DNA from: Hyphomicrobiales bacterium
GTDB lineage: Bacteria; Pseudomonadota; Alphaproteobacteria; Rhizobiales; Rhizobiaceae
Reading direction: 5' to 3'
NCBI GenBank assembly: GCA_900465685.1
Contig: UEGR01000005.1
Coordinates: 310,001 to 374,000 of the forward strand
DNA: 64,000 nt
Shown: in pieces, positions 1 through 8,181 of the stretch
Numbering within the stretch: position 1 is the first letter of the stretch
How the letters are laid out: each line of letters opens with the position of its first letter
Position numbers and translations under genes: made by a program
The notes under the pieces: generated by a model
Database searches by the model: none
Told to the model about the DNA's origin: nothing
The model's input: only the letters and a program-made list of their open reading frames with translations

Positions 1-171
1 ACCTTCGGCAGTGATCGCCGATACGACTGCGTCGGCTTTTTCCTTCGAGCTTACATAGGTGATTGCAACACTTGCACCGTCTTTCGCCAGTCGTCGCGCA
101 ATCGCGGCGCCGATACCGCGACTACCGCCGGTTACGAAGGCCACTTTTCCATCCAAAGGCTTTCCAGACAT
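1..171 (-). CDS. SDR-family oxidoreductase (N-terminal part, runs off the window)
   Basis: Only the first 57 residues are in the window; the gene continues beyond base 1. The start is ATG at 171-169. Residues about 8-22 read [17 protein letters not shown], which contains the TGGxxGIG nucleotide-binding motif of classical short-chain dehydrogenases. These are cytosolic NAD(P)-dependent oxidoreductases. It is divergent from the TetR-type gene at 272 across a 100-base gap holding a palindrome, so it is probably the regulator's target. The substrate cannot be told from this fragment. Confidence 0.85.
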   Translation of the reverse strand, partial: MSGKPLDGKVAFVTGGSRGIGAAIARRLAKDGASVAITYVSSKEKADAVVSAITAEG

Positions 172-185
172 GAAGGCATCCTTTC

Positions 186-201
186 TGTATCGATTGATAC
201 A
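186..201. promoter_or_regulatory. Candidate TetR-family operator between SDR and regulator genes
   Basis: TGTATCGATTGATACA is an inverted repeat of 8-base arms with one mismatch, lying between the divergent SDR and TetR-type genes. A related half-site, CGATCAATACA, lies at 247-257 close to the regulator's start. Position and symmetry fit autoregulation plus repression of the SDR gene. This is inference from symmetry and position. Confidence 0.5.
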
Positions 202-271
202 TAATAGGTGTCAGGCTTGCCGAATATCGTCAAGATGTTTATTTAACGATCAATACAAAAAGGAGATTGGC

Positions 272-877
272 GTGTCGGAACGCGGTAGACCTCGCAATTT
301 TGACCGGGAACAGGCATTGCGCGCTGCGATGTATGTTTTCTGGGAAAAGGGCTTTGACGGTGCATCGCTGTCGGACCTGACAGCCGCGATGGGCATCAAT
401 GCGCCCAGCCTTTATGCCGCCTTTGGCAGCAAGGAGGGGCTCTATATGGATGCCCTGTCGCTCTATTCGAACGAGGTCGGCACCGATATCTGGACGCAAC
501 TGGAAGAAACGCCTGACGTGAAGCAGGCATTTGAACGGTTTTTGATTGTGAGCGCCGAGACTTTCTCGGTCACCGACAAGCCACGTGGATGCCTGATCGC
601 GCTGGATGCGCTTAACCGTACCCAGTCCAGCCAGAATGTCTGCAATGTCCTGAAAGAACGCCGCAACAACAATATTGAGGTGCTGCGCACCCGCCTTCAG
701 CGCAGTATCGATGAAGGTTCCCTGCCCGCGACTATCGACACAGGCGCTATCGCCACCTTTTACGCGACAGTGCAGAACGGCATGTCCATCCTCGCCCGCG
801 ACGGTGGTAGCGCTGAAAGTCTGATCGCCGCAGCGCATGGCGCAATGGCGGCATGGGACAGACTTACCGCAGCGTGA
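272..877 (+). CDS. TetR/AcrR-family transcriptional regulator
   Basis: The 201-residue product begins MSERGRPRNFDREQAL and has a TetR-type DNA-binding domain in its first 55 residues: the helix-turn-helix region reads SLSDLTAAMGINAPSLYAAFGSKEGLY. The rest is the ligand-binding/dimer domain, whose ligand is not predictable. I chose GTG at 272 because AGGAG at 261-265 lies just upstream and TetR proteins typically start a few residues before the GRPRxFD segment; the frame is open further upstream but that part is not conserved-looking. It is divergent from an SDR gene and probably controls it. Confidence 0.85.
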   Translation: MSERGRPRNFDREQALRAAMYVFWEKGFDGASLSDLTAAMGINAPSLYAAFGSKEGLYMDALSLYSNEVGTDIWTQLEETPDVKQAFERFLIVSAETFSVTDKPRGCLIALDALNRTQSSQNVCNVLKERRNNNIEVLRTRLQRSIDEGSLPATIDTGAIATFYATVQNGMSILARDGGSAESLIAAAHGAMAAWDRLTAA

Positions 878-890
878 TCGGTTTCTGCCC

Positions 891-1805
891 CTATGCCACA
901 GCCCGCAAAGGCACGGGGCCACTCACATAATCTGCAATTTTTCCGGCCACATCCGGGCTGGCTATGATCCGTCGGTGCCCAAGACCATCAGCCCAGTGCA
1001 GCCGGACATGCGACCCCGCTTTGGCAACCATTTCAGCACAACGCGCTGGAACTTCCTTGTCGTCGCGCGCATGAATGACAAGTGTCGGGATCGACAGTCG
1101 GCGCAGATGCACATCGGTATCGAAATCATGGATCGGTCGCGCGGCAATTTGCTGAACAGTGTCCTTCATCGCCTGACGCACATCAGCGTTCAAGCGAAGC
1201 ACCTTTCCGAACCCTTCGAAAACACCATTCATGGAATGCGGTGACGCAATCGTGACCAGCTTGGCGGGGCGCCGCTCGCGGTAGCAGCCCAGTGGCCCGG
1301 CAGCCGCATTGACCACGACCGCGCCACCGAAGGAATGCCCCACCATGGCGTAGAACGGCCCATATTGACGCCACGCGGCATCCACAGCCGCGATAGCCTG
1401 AACGAAATGCAGTTCGCGTCCCGCCGAAGCGCCGTGTCCTGGCAGATCAAGGGCGACCACTCGCTCACCGCGTGCGACCAGCGCACTGACAATGGCCATC
1501 ATATCCGCGCTGCGCGAACCCCAGCCATGCACTACGAGCGATGTGCGAACATTGTGCCGGTCCACGCCTGCGGGTTCGAACAAATAGGTTGCCACAACGC
1601 CCCGATCGATAATCAGATCAAGCCTTTTGGCCTTGAGCAACTCTTCGCTCGTCTGTTGCAACTTTTCCGCATAGGCTTTCGTCTTCGGCTTGCGGCTGGG
1701 CGTGCGGCAGAAAATCTTGAACGCCGCGCGACCGGCACGTTCCGGCGCGATGTGTCCGAGCACGCCCAGACCGAATCGCGTAACCTGAAGAGATAACGTT
1801 GCCAT
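891..1805 (-). CDS. Alpha/beta-hydrolase fold protein
   Basis: A 304-residue serine hydrolase. The oxyanion region reads VVHGWGSRSADM (about residue 92), the nucleophile elbow is GHSFGG (about residues 157-162), the acid is probably the Asp in HARDDKEVP (about residue 250), and the catalytic His lies in DGLGHRR near the end. There is no convincing signal peptide, so it is probably cytosolic. The gene is divergent from a MarR-type regulator with a palindrome between them, suggesting regulated expression. Family members include esterases, lipases and C-C hydrolases; the substrate is unknown. Confidence 0.85.
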   Translation of the reverse strand: MATLSLQVTRFGLGVLGHIAPERAGRAAFKIFCRTPSRKPKTKAYAEKLQQTSEELLKAKRLDLIIDRGVVATYLFEPAGVDRHNVRTSLVVHGWGSRSADMMAIVSALVARGERVVALDLPGHGASAGRELHFVQAIAAVDAAWRQYGPFYAMVGHSFGGAVVVNAAAGPLGCYRERRPAKLVTIASPHSMNGVFEGFGKVLRLNADVRQAMKDTVQQIAARPIHDFDTDVHLRRLSIPTLVIHARDDKEVPARCAEMVAKAGSHVRLHWADGLGHRRIIASPDVAGKIADYVSGPVPLRAVA

Positions 1806-1820
1806 AGCGGGGCCTCATCA

Positions 1821-1859
1821 TGTTCAATCCTGAACAAATAATTGTACAAGAATGAACAA
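1821..1859. promoter_or_regulatory. Candidate MarR operator
   Basis: TGTTCAATCCTGAACA (1821-1836) is an inverted repeat with perfect 6-base arms and a 4-base centre. A second, weaker symmetrical site with TTGT/ACAA ends follows at 1842-1859 and overlaps the MarR start codon. Both sit in the 46-base gap between the divergent hydrolase and MarR genes, a usual place for a MarR dimer to repress both. Binding is inferred. Confidence 0.55.
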
Positions 1860-2316
1860 AATGCAAGACAAGATACAAAAGCTGCCGTGGGATAATCCGC
1901 GCTTCAAAAACTGGATTGCTGTTGCGAGAGCTGGCAAGGCGGTTGAACGCGCGCTGGCACAGGGGCTTGCGCCATTCGATCTGAAGATCGCCGACCTTGA
2001 TGTGCTGATGAATATTTATCGCCATCCGGGCGAATCGCAGCACGATCTCGCCCGTAGAATTCTGGTCGGGCGGTCCAACATCACGATGTTGCTGCCGAAG
2101 CTGGAGAATCGCGGACTGCTAATACGCACCGGCGATGCGACCGACAAGCGTATCATCCGCCTCACCCTCACACAGGATGGTGAGAAGCTGCTCGGTGAAG
2201 CACTGGCGGTCTATAGCGAGTTGATCGACCGCGTTATGGCCCACTCGACTGCATCGCAATGCAACGCCATGGGCGACATGATGCGACGCATCGCGGAAAT
2301 GCTAGAGAAAGAATGA
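1852..2316 (+). CDS. MarR-family transcriptional regulator
   Basis: The 154-residue product has the MarR winged-helix layout: a helical N-terminus, then ESQHDLARRILVGRSNITMLLPKLENRGLL (about residues 62-91) as helix-turn-helix, and the wing GDATDKRIIRLTLTQDG, close to the family signature (D-x-R-x(2)-x-L-x-L-T). MarR proteins are dimeric repressors relieved by small phenolic or oxidant ligands. The start may be ATG 1852 or ATG 1861; no good ribosome binding site separates them. It is divergently paired with the alpha/beta hydrolase, its likely target. Confidence 0.88.
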   Translation: MNKMQDKIQKLPWDNPRFKNWIAVARAGKAVERALAQGLAPFDLKIADLDVLMNIYRHPGESQHDLARRILVGRSNITMLLPKLENRGLLIRTGDATDKRIIRLTLTQDGEKLLGEALAVYSELIDRVMAHSTASQCNAMGDMMRRIAEMLEKE

Positions 2317-2326
2317 CGCGCGATTA

Positions 2327-2430
2327 AAGCATTTCCAGCAAAAGTGCGAAGCGGTTTTGCGTAGAATAATGCGTGAAAACAAATGGATAGAGCGGTTTCG
2401 ACGATTCCGTAAAAATGGAAACCGCTCTAG
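2327..2430. repeat. Rhizobiales-type intergenic palindromic repeat
   Basis: The stretch starts with AAGCATTTCCAGCAAAAGTG and ends in a perfect 12-base inverted repeat: TAGAGCGGTTTC at 2388-2399 against GAAACCGCTCTA at 2418-2429. Wording such as GCATTTCCAG and GATAGAGCG recurs at 19.2 kb, so it looks like a member of a dispersed repeat family. It lies between converging genes, and the stop codon of the DUF971 gene falls inside the right arm, so it may also act as terminator. Confidence 0.6.
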
Positions 2431-2786
2431 CGGTCGCGCTTAAGCCCTTTTTCGGCCAGTTCATCGAGATAGGTCTGCCAAAGCGTCTCTTTTTCGGTGC
2501 CGAGCTTATGCAGATAGGTCCATGAAAAAAGGCCGGTATCGTGCATATCGTCAAAGGTGATACGCACCGCGTAATTGCCCACCGGCTCGACCTTGATGAT
2601 CTCGACATTGCGCTTGCCGCCAACCGTAATGCGCTGTTCGGGCGAATGGCCCTGCACTTCTGCCGATGGAGAAAGCACACGCAGCAGCTCTGCCGTCAGT
2701 TCAAATCGCTCGCCGCTGTCAAAAGCCACCGTCAGCAATTTGCGGTCGCTGGAAACGCGCAGTTCGGTCGGCCAGACGTCGCTCAT
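2427..2786 (-). CDS. DUF971 family protein (gamma-butyrobetaine hydroxylase-like N-terminal domain)
   Basis: The 119-residue product (MSDVWPTELRVSSDRKLLTVAFDSG...) matches the small DUF971 domain: a central VGNYAVRITFDDMHDTGLFSWTYLHKLG segment with the typical D-x-H-x-T-G-x-F-x-W-x-Y-L. The domain also occurs fused to Mrp/ApbC-type Fe-S carriers or at the N-terminus of gamma-butyrobetaine hydroxylases, where it binds zinc. The start at 2786 has GGAGAACAGCA just upstream; the longer open frame to 2834 has no such site. It is divergent from moaA. Function is uncertain. Confidence 0.8.
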   Translation of the reverse strand: MSDVWPTELRVSSDRKLLTVAFDSGERFELTAELLRVLSPSAEVQGHSPEQRITVGGKRNVEIIKVEPVGNYAVRITFDDMHDTGLFSWTYLHKLGTEKETLWQTYLDELAEKGLKRDR

Positions 2787-2954
2787 TGCTGTTCTCCATA
2801 TCAAAGCGCACTCCGCAATCGTCGGAGCTTGCATGTGATAGGCCGCATGTCAAAATACCGCAAGTGCGTTGAAACTGCTTCAGCCCGGCAAAACTGGACA
2901 AGGCGAAGCGGAAGTCCTATCTCATAAGAGCAGGAGGATACTGCGTCGTACCTT

Positions 2955-4010
2955 ATGGGAACAATGGCTTCACAGATGAGAACCTTGCAGGCACAGCCCT
3001 TTGTTTCCCCGACCGGACCGATGATCGATCCTTTCGGGCGGACGGTCAGTTATTTGCGCGTTTCGGTGACGGATCGTTGCGATTTCCGCTGCACCTATTG
3101 CATGGCGGAACATATGACCTTCCTTCCCAAGAAGGATCTGCTGACGCTGGAAGAGCTGGAACGGCTCTGCACTGTGTTCATCGACAAGGGCGTGCGCAAG
3201 CTGCGCCTGACTGGCGGTGAACCATTGGTGCGCAAGAACATCATGCATCTGATCCGTGGGCTCTCACGCCATCTGGCATCCGGAGCGCTAGAAGAACTGA
3301 CGCTGACCACCAATGGCTCGCAGCTTTCGCGTTTTGCCGGAGAACTGGCTGACTGCGGCATCAAGCGCATCAATGTCTCCCTCGATACGCTCAACCCCGA
3401 AAAGTTTCACGAAATTACCCGCTGGGGCGATCTTGCCCGTGTGCTTGAGGGTATCGATGCCGCGCAAAAGGCAGGCATCCACGTGAAGATCAATGCTGTT
3501 GCCCTGAAAGATTTCAACGAATTCGAAATTCCGGACCTTATCCGCTGGGCCCATGGCCGCGATATGGATATGACACTGATCGAAACCATGCCGATGGGTG
3601 AAATCGAATTCGACCGCACTGACCAATATCTGCCGTTATCGCGGGTGCGCAGCGACTTGTCTGGTCAGTTCACGATGAATGATATCCCCTATCGCACGGG
3701 CGGCCCTGCCCGCTATGTGACGATAGAGGAAACCGGCGGACGTCTTGGCTTCATCACGCCGTTGACCCATAATTTTTGCGAAAGTTGCAATCGTGTTCGC
3801 CTGACCTGTACCGGCATGCTCTATATGTGCCTCGGCCAGAATGATGATGCTGATCTTCGCAAGGCGCTGCGTGAGAGTGACAGCGATGCATTCCTGAGCC
3901 AGGCTATCGACGAGGCTATTTCGCGCAAGCCAAAGGGCCATGATTTCATCATCGACCGCGATCATAACCGGCCAGCTGTGGCGCGCCATATGAGCCTGAC
4001 CGGCGGATAA
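2955..4010 (+). CDS. moaA: GTP 3',8-cyclase MoaA (molybdenum cofactor biosynthesis)
   Basis: A radical SAM enzyme that, with MoaC, converts GTP to cyclic pyranopterin monophosphate. Residues 42-49 read CDFRCTYC, the CxxxCxxC [4Fe-4S]/SAM motif. The second cluster ligands are C275, C278 and C292 (CxxC-x13-C). The protein ends in the diglycine tail (SLTGG) needed for MoaA activity. Length 351 fits the family. No ribosome binding site is correctly placed: AGGAGG at 2932-2937 is 17 bases from the ATG. The partner moaC lies far away at 51.8 kb. High confidence. Confidence 0.96.
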   Translation: MGTMASQMRTLQAQPFVSPTGPMIDPFGRTVSYLRVSVTDRCDFRCTYCMAEHMTFLPKKDLLTLEELERLCTVFIDKGVRKLRLTGGEPLVRKNIMHLIRGLSRHLASGALEELTLTTNGSQLSRFAGELADCGIKRINVSLDTLNPEKFHEITRWGDLARVLEGIDAAQKAGIHVKINAVALKDFNEFEIPDLIRWAHGRDMDMTLIETMPMGEIEFDRTDQYLPLSRVRSDLSGQFTMNDIPYRTGGPARYVTIEETGGRLGFITPLTHNFCESCNRVRLTCTGMLYMCLGQNDDADLRKALRESDSDAFLSQAIDEAISRKPKGHDFIIDRDHNRPAVARHMSLTGG

Positions 4011-4070
4011 AGCGCATTTATACTTTTGAGTGAAAATACTCGCAAATAATTGTCGCGAAATAAACTTTAA

Positions 4071-4106
4071 CACGGTATTGGATTCTAAACTGGATTCTAT
4101 ACCGTG
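4071..4106. promoter_or_regulatory. Inverted repeat ending on the start codon of the transporter gene
   Basis: CACGGTAT (4071-4078) and ATACCGTG (4099-4106) form perfect 8-base arms around a 20-base loop that itself holds the direct repeat TGGATTCTA twice. The last three bases are the GTG start of the downstream gene. It could be an operator or an RNA hairpin hiding the start; no ribosome binding site is visible nearby. Confidence 0.4.
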
Positions 4107-5027
4107 CTGCAGTCAGAGAATTTCCGCGCAAGTATATATATGCTTCTCGCCATGGGTGTGTTCACCATCGGGGACAGCATCACCAAATTCCTTCTCACGG
4201 AAATGAACAGCGGTCAGTATATGCTGATCCGCGGCGTCTTCGCGACGTTGATGATCGGCTTTCTGGCCTGGCGTCACGGCGCCTTGCGCAAACTTTCTCT
4301 GGAACGAATGACGGTCCTGCGCGTGCTGGGCGAAGTGGTTGCGACAGTCACTTACATCGTTTCGCTCGGTCATCTTTCTCAGGCCTTCTGCTCTGCTGTG
4401 TTTCAGGCAACACCCTTGGTGGTGACACTTGGAGCCGCGATCTTTCTGAAGGAGAAAGTCGGCTGGCGGCGCTGGGCCTGTATTCTGATGGGCTTTGTCG
4501 GCGTCCTCATCATCATCCGCCCCGGTTCAGCCGGTGCGGCAAGTTTCGCCGCTGTGGCCGTCTTGCTGGCGAGCGTCGGCTTTGCGGCACTACGTGACAT
4601 TGCCACACGCCGCGTACCGGCCCATGTGCCAACGCTTTATCTTTCCACGCTGACCGCCGGCGCGATTGCCATAACCGGAGGCGTGCTGACTGTCCCCATG
4701 GGCGGATGGCAGCCTATCGGCCTTGTTCCTGTTGCCGCCATGCTCTGCGCGGCCGTGCTGTTGCTAATCGGATATCACTTCATCATTCTGGCCATGCGTG
4801 AAGGTGAAGTGTCCTTCGTCTCCCCGTTCCGCTATTCCAGCCTGCTTTGGGCGATAGGCTTGAGCATAGCGGTCTTTGGCGAAGCGCCGGATAGCTATAC
4901 AATCATTGGCTCTGTCATGGTCGTCGGAAGCGGTATCTACATGGTCTATCGCGAAAACGCGCTGAAGAAGCGTGAGAAGAACAAGAGCACACTGGCTTCC
5001 ATTCCAACTGGTCTCGGACCGAAATAA
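4104..5027 (+). CDS. EamA/DMT-superfamily inner-membrane transporter
   Basis: The 307-residue product has about ten hydrophobic helices in two EamA-like halves (roughly 10-140 and 155-285) and a basic C-terminal tail (ENALKKREKNK). DMT proteins export metabolites such as amino acids or nucleosides; the substrate cannot be read from sequence. It sits between moaA and mobA and its TAA stop shares one base with the mobA ATG (TAATG), so the two are translationally coupled. The start is either GTG 4104 or ATG 4140 (MLLAMG); neither has a clear ribosome binding site. Confidence 0.88.
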   Translation: MLQSENFRASIYMLLAMGVFTIGDSITKFLLTEMNSGQYMLIRGVFATLMIGFLAWRHGALRKLSLERMTVLRVLGEVVATVTYIVSLGHLSQAFCSAVFQATPLVVTLGAAIFLKEKVGWRRWACILMGFVGVLIIIRPGSAGAASFAAVAVLLASVGFAALRDIATRRVPAHVPTLYLSTLTAGAIAITGGVLTVPMGGWQPIGLVPVAAMLCAAVLLLIGYHFIILAMREGEVSFVSPFRYSSLLWAIGLSIAVFGEAPDSYTIIGSVMVVGSGIYMVYRENALKKREKNKSTLASIPTGLGPK

Positions 5028-5680
5028 TGGTCGATCAGTCAGATATCGCCGGTGCGATCATTGCCGGTGGATTGTCGAGCCGGATGCGCGAAGGCGGAAT
5101 TGCGGGAGACAAGTTCCTGCAGGTTCTGGGTTCGGGCACCATCATTGCCGAAGTTGCCTCGCGACTGAAACCACAGGTGGGATCGCTTTTCATCAATGCC
5201 AATGGCGACCCATCGCGGCTGGCCAGCCTCGGCTCGACCATTGTCGCTGATATCCCCGCAGAGCACGGCGGCCCTCTGCCGGGCATTCTCACCGCGCTCA
5301 TCCACGCAAAAGGTTCCCCATGGCTGCTGACCGCAGCGGCTGACACGCCGTTTCTGCCTGCTGATCTCGGAAACCGGCTCCTTGAATGCCAAAGACAGAG
5401 TGGCAAGGACATCATCCTTGCCAGTTCCGCCGGGCATGTTCATCCCATTTTTGGCCTGTGGCGCACGCAACTGGCGGATCGGCTGAGAGACTGGCTTTCG
5501 ACGGCGGAGAAAGCCAGTGTTCTGGCATTCGCACGCGATGTTGATTTCGAAATGGTAGACTTTCCGCTTGTAACCACCAAGGATCGCTCGAAAACCTATG
5601 ATCCATTCTTCAATATCAACCGGCCCGATGATCTTGTCGAAGCCCGGCGATTGAATCGACTGAACGGAGAGATGCCATGA
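5027..5680 (+). CDS. mobA: Molybdenum cofactor guanylyltransferase MobA
   Basis: A cytosolic enzyme that attaches GMP to molybdopterin to make the MGD cofactor of the DMSO-reductase family. Residues 9-20 read GAIIAGGLSSRM, the nucleotidyltransferase (L/I)AGGxSxRM loop, followed by the substrate-binding DKFL near residue 28 and HGGPLPGI near residue 80. At 217 residues it is slightly longer than E. coli MobA. The start overlaps the stop of the transporter gene, and the end overlaps mobB by four bases (ATGA). Confidence 0.93.
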   Translation: MVDQSDIAGAIIAGGLSSRMREGGIAGDKFLQVLGSGTIIAEVASRLKPQVGSLFINANGDPSRLASLGSTIVADIPAEHGGPLPGILTALIHAKGSPWLLTAAADTPFLPADLGNRLLECQRQSGKDIILASSAGHVHPIFGLWRTQLADRLRDWLSTAEKASVLAFARDVDFEMVDFPLVTTKDRSKTYDPFFNINRPDDLVEARRLNRLNGEMP

Positions 5681-6180
5681 CGCAAAAGCTTTTCGGCATT
5701 ACGGGCTGGAAGAATTCCGGCAAGACCACCCTGACCGAAAAGCTCGTGCGCTGCCTGACCGAACGCGGCTATCGCATCGCGACAATCAAACATGCGCATC
5801 ATAATTTCGACATCGATCACGAAGGCACCGATTCCTGGCGGCATCGCAAAGCGGGCGCAGCAGAAGTCGCCATCGTTTCAGACCGCCGCTTCGCCATCAT
5901 GCATGAAAATCTCGACGGGCCGGAAATCTCGCTGCAAGACATCGCGGACAAGCTTGCGCCCTGCGATCTGATTCTCGTCGAAGGCTATAAACGCGAGCCG
6001 CATAAGAAAATCGAGCTACGCCGAACAGGCAGTCATGACGGCCCACCGCTCGCCGAAAACGACCCAAGCATCGTCGCGATTGCAACCAATTATCCACAAC
6101 CGGGCTTGAGCCTGCCGGTCTTCGATATCAATATGGTCGATGAAATTGCCGATTTCATCCAAAATGAAATGGCGCTTTGA
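5677..6180 (+). CDS. mobB: Molybdopterin-guanine dinucleotide biosynthesis protein MobB
   Basis: A 167-residue P-loop GTPase that assists MobA. The Walker A motif GWKNSGKTT is at residues 10-18, followed by the family segment IKHAHHNFDIDHEGTDSWRHRKAGA and the DLILVEGYK (Walker B-like) motif. It overlaps mobA by four bases and closes the cluster. The role of MobB in cells is accessory in other bacteria. Confidence 0.93.
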   Translation: MTQKLFGITGWKNSGKTTLTEKLVRCLTERGYRIATIKHAHHNFDIDHEGTDSWRHRKAGAAEVAIVSDRRFAIMHENLDGPEISLQDIADKLAPCDLILVEGYKREPHKKIELRRTGSHDGPPLAENDPSIVAIATNYPQPGLSLPVFDINMVDEIADFIQNEMAL

Positions 6181-6517
6181 GCAATTCCCTACCACTTTCC
6201 GCCAAAACGTCAGCTTTCACTATTTTGCTGCCACTTTCGGCGGAATACGCTGTGAATTCAGCAATAATTATACGCAAAATTATTACGCAAGCCATCTTGC
6301 CTTCCGGTGAAAAGTGGTGGGAATATTGCGATCATGTTGGAGGGCGGCGGCGAACATGCGAAAAATTATTGCGCAGCCTCCGCTGAACCATCTATTGGTA
6401 GCGGCTGGAGGAATGTCTATCGATCGATAATCCTCAATTATAAATTGCAATTGCACGACAAATGGCTGACCAGAAAAATAATCGGGGAACCAGCCAGAGT
6501 AAACGAGAGGACTAAAT
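6181..6517. other. Intergenic region with nested inverted repeats
   Basis: No gene is seen in these 337 bases. GCAATTCCCTACCACTTTCC at 6181-6200 is mirrored by AAAAGTGGTGGGAATATTGC at 6310-6329, an imperfect long-range inverted repeat. Between them AATAATT (6263-6269) pairs with AATTATT (6278-6284), and CCACTTTC occurs twice in the same direction. The remainder probably holds the promoter of the ABC importer; ATCGATCGAT near 6420 is a perfect palindrome. Confidence 0.4.
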
Positions 6518-7324
6518 ATGCGCGTATTGAAGCGTATCGTAGTAGCAGCTTCGGTTGCGACCATTGCAACCATGGCTGGCGGATTGGCCATCGGCGCCGC
6601 AAATGCCCAGGAGCCTTTGAAGCTCACCATCGCCACGGAAGGCGCCTATCCCCCCTTCAATTTCATCCAGCCGGACGGCACCCTGTCGGGATTTGACGTG
6701 GATATTGCGAAGGCACTTTGCGATGAAATGAAGGCGCAATGTACCTTCATCACCCAGGAATGGGATGGCGCAATTCCAGCACTTCAGGCTGGCAAGTTCG
6801 ACGCCTTTATCGCTTCCATGTCCATCACCGATGAACGCAAGAAGCAGGTCGATTTCTCCAACAAATACTACAATACGCCTCCGGGTATCGTCGCTCCAAA
6901 GGATAGCGACATCAAGGGTGTGACCAAGGAAGATCTCGCTGGCAAGACGATCGGCGTTCAGGTTTCCACCACCCATGCCAATTACTCGGAAAAGACCTTT
7001 ACCGACAGCACGATCAAGGCCTACCCAACCGCTGAGGAATATCGTCTCGATCTGGCCAATGGCCGTCTCGATGCCGCCAATGACGATAGCGTCACGCTGG
7101 GCGAATGGCTGAAGACCCCGGATGGCGCATGCTGCAAGATGGTCGGCACCTTCCCGCCAGTTGTTGAAATTCACGGTCCCGGCGCAGGCGTTGCCTTCAA
7201 GAAGGGCCGCCCGGAACTGGTTGAAAAGTTCAACGCAGCTATTAAGGCGATCCGTGCCAACGGAAAGTATAAGGAAATCAACGATAAGTACTTTGAGTTC
7301 GACGCTTACGGCGCCGAAAACTAG
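6518..7324 (+). CDS. ABC transporter periplasmic binding protein (opine/basic amino acid type)
   Basis: The 268-residue product begins with a signal peptide (cleavage probably after AIGAANA, about residue 30) followed by a type-II solute-binding fold of SBP family 3: LTIATEGAYPPFNFIQPDGTLSGFDVDIAKALCDEM is the classic lysine/arginine/ornithine and octopine/nopaline binding-protein start. It captures an amino acid or opine in the periplasm for the two permeases that follow. A strong hairpin separates it from the first permease gene, which would let the binding protein be made in excess. Confidence 0.9.
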   Translation: MRVLKRIVVAASVATIATMAGGLAIGAANAQEPLKLTIATEGAYPPFNFIQPDGTLSGFDVDIAKALCDEMKAQCTFITQEWDGAIPALQAGKFDAFIASMSITDERKKQVDFSNKYYNTPPGIVAPKDSDIKGVTKEDLAGKTIGVQVSTTHANYSEKTFTDSTIKAYPTAEEYRLDLANGRLDAANDDSVTLGEWLKTPDGACCKMVGTFPPVVEIHGPGAGVAFKKGRPELVEKFNAAIKAIRANGKYKEINDKYFEFDAYGAEN

Positions 7325-7341
7325 GTTTCTTTGAAGACGTA

Positions 7342-7372
7342 TGCGCCGGTTTGTATCAAACAAACCGGCGCA
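7342..7372 (+). terminator. Hairpin between binding-protein and permease genes
   Basis: TGCGCCGGTTTGT (7342-7354) and ACAAACCGGCGCA (7360-7372) are perfect 13-base arms around a five-base loop. Only a short T-run follows (CATCATTT), so it may be a partial terminator or a 3' mRNA stabiliser giving more binding protein than permease. It ends eight bases before ATG 7381. Confidence 0.65.
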
Positions 7373-7380
7373 CATCATTT

Positions 7381-8181
7381 ATGGCGGACAGTTCGGTAGA
7401 AGCGCTCGAAACAGAGACCACCGGACGAATAAACGCCCAGAAAAAAGAAAAAAAGGCGATGGAACATTACGCCACATTATTGAGTTTCGGCCCTGAAGGT
7501 TGGTCGAGAAGTATCGCCTGGGGGCTTCTGGTAACGGTTACTCTCGCAATAGCCACCCTGCCCATCGGCCTCGTGCTCGGATTTCTGGTTGCTTTGGGGA
7601 AGCAATCGAGCGAACCGTCGATCCGACTGGCTTCGAATATCTACACGACCATTTTCCGTGGCCTGCCTGAGCTGCTGACACTGTTCCTGGTTTATTTCGG
7701 CGCCTCTCTTGGTTTGCAGAAACTCCTGGCACTGTTTGGCATCAATGCCAATGTCGAGATCAATGCCTTCGCCGCGGGTATGGTAGCGCTCGGTTTCGTT
7801 TTCTCATCCTATTCGAGTGAAGTCTTCCTGTCCGCTTTCCGCGCCATTCCACGGGGGCAATATGAAGGCGGTTATGCCGTCGGCCTGTCGCACTGGCAGA
7901 CCATGCGCAAGGTCATCCTGCCGCAATTGATCCGCATCGCCCTGCCGGGCCTTGCCAATCTGTGGCTGGTGCTGCTGAAAGACACCTCGCTGGTATCGGT
8001 GATCACCCTGTCCGACATCATGCGGCAGACATCCATCGCAGCCCGCGTGACCAAAGAGCCATTCCTGTTCTTCGGCGTTGCCTGCCTGCTTTATCTCGCT
8101 CTTGCGATTATCTCGTCCTATTTCATCAACCGTATCGCCCAATGGGCTGATGCGGGCAGCAACCGGTCGCGAGGCGCATGA
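7381..8181 (+). CDS. ABC transporter permease, OccQ/HisQ-like
   Basis: An inner-membrane permease of the His/Glu/Gln/Arg/opine family with about five helices. The EAA loop reads EVFLSAFRAIPRGQYEGGYAVGLSHWQTMRKVILPQ, the contact site for the ATPase. Start is uncertain: ATG 7381 follows a hairpin with no ribosome binding site, while ATG 7459 (MEHYATLLSFGPEGW) has AAAAAGG upstream and matches the usual OccQ beginning. The stop overlaps the next permease gene by four bases. Confidence 0.87.
   Translation: MADSSVEALETETTGRINAQKKEKKAMEHYATLLSFGPEGWSRSIAWGLLVTVTLAIATLPIGLVLGFLVALGKQSSEPSIRLASNIYTTIFRGLPELLTLFLVYFGASLGLQKLLALFGINANVEINAFAAGMVALGFVFSSYSSEVFLSAFRAIPRGQYEGGYAVGLSHWQTMRKVILPQLIRIALPGLANLWLVLLKDTSLVSVITLSDIMRQTSIAARVTKEPFLFFGVACLLYLALAIISSYFINRIAQWADAGSNRSRGA

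Noticed and set aside
2788-2954. Possible Moco riboswitch ahead of moaA
   Set aside because: I could not recognise the conserved Moco-motif core; only loose inverted repeats were found.
7351-7458. Extended N-terminus of the first permease beginning in the hairpin
   Set aside because: The TTG at 7351 lies in the stem of the 7342-7372 hairpin with no ribosome binding site, so the start must be 7381 or 7459.
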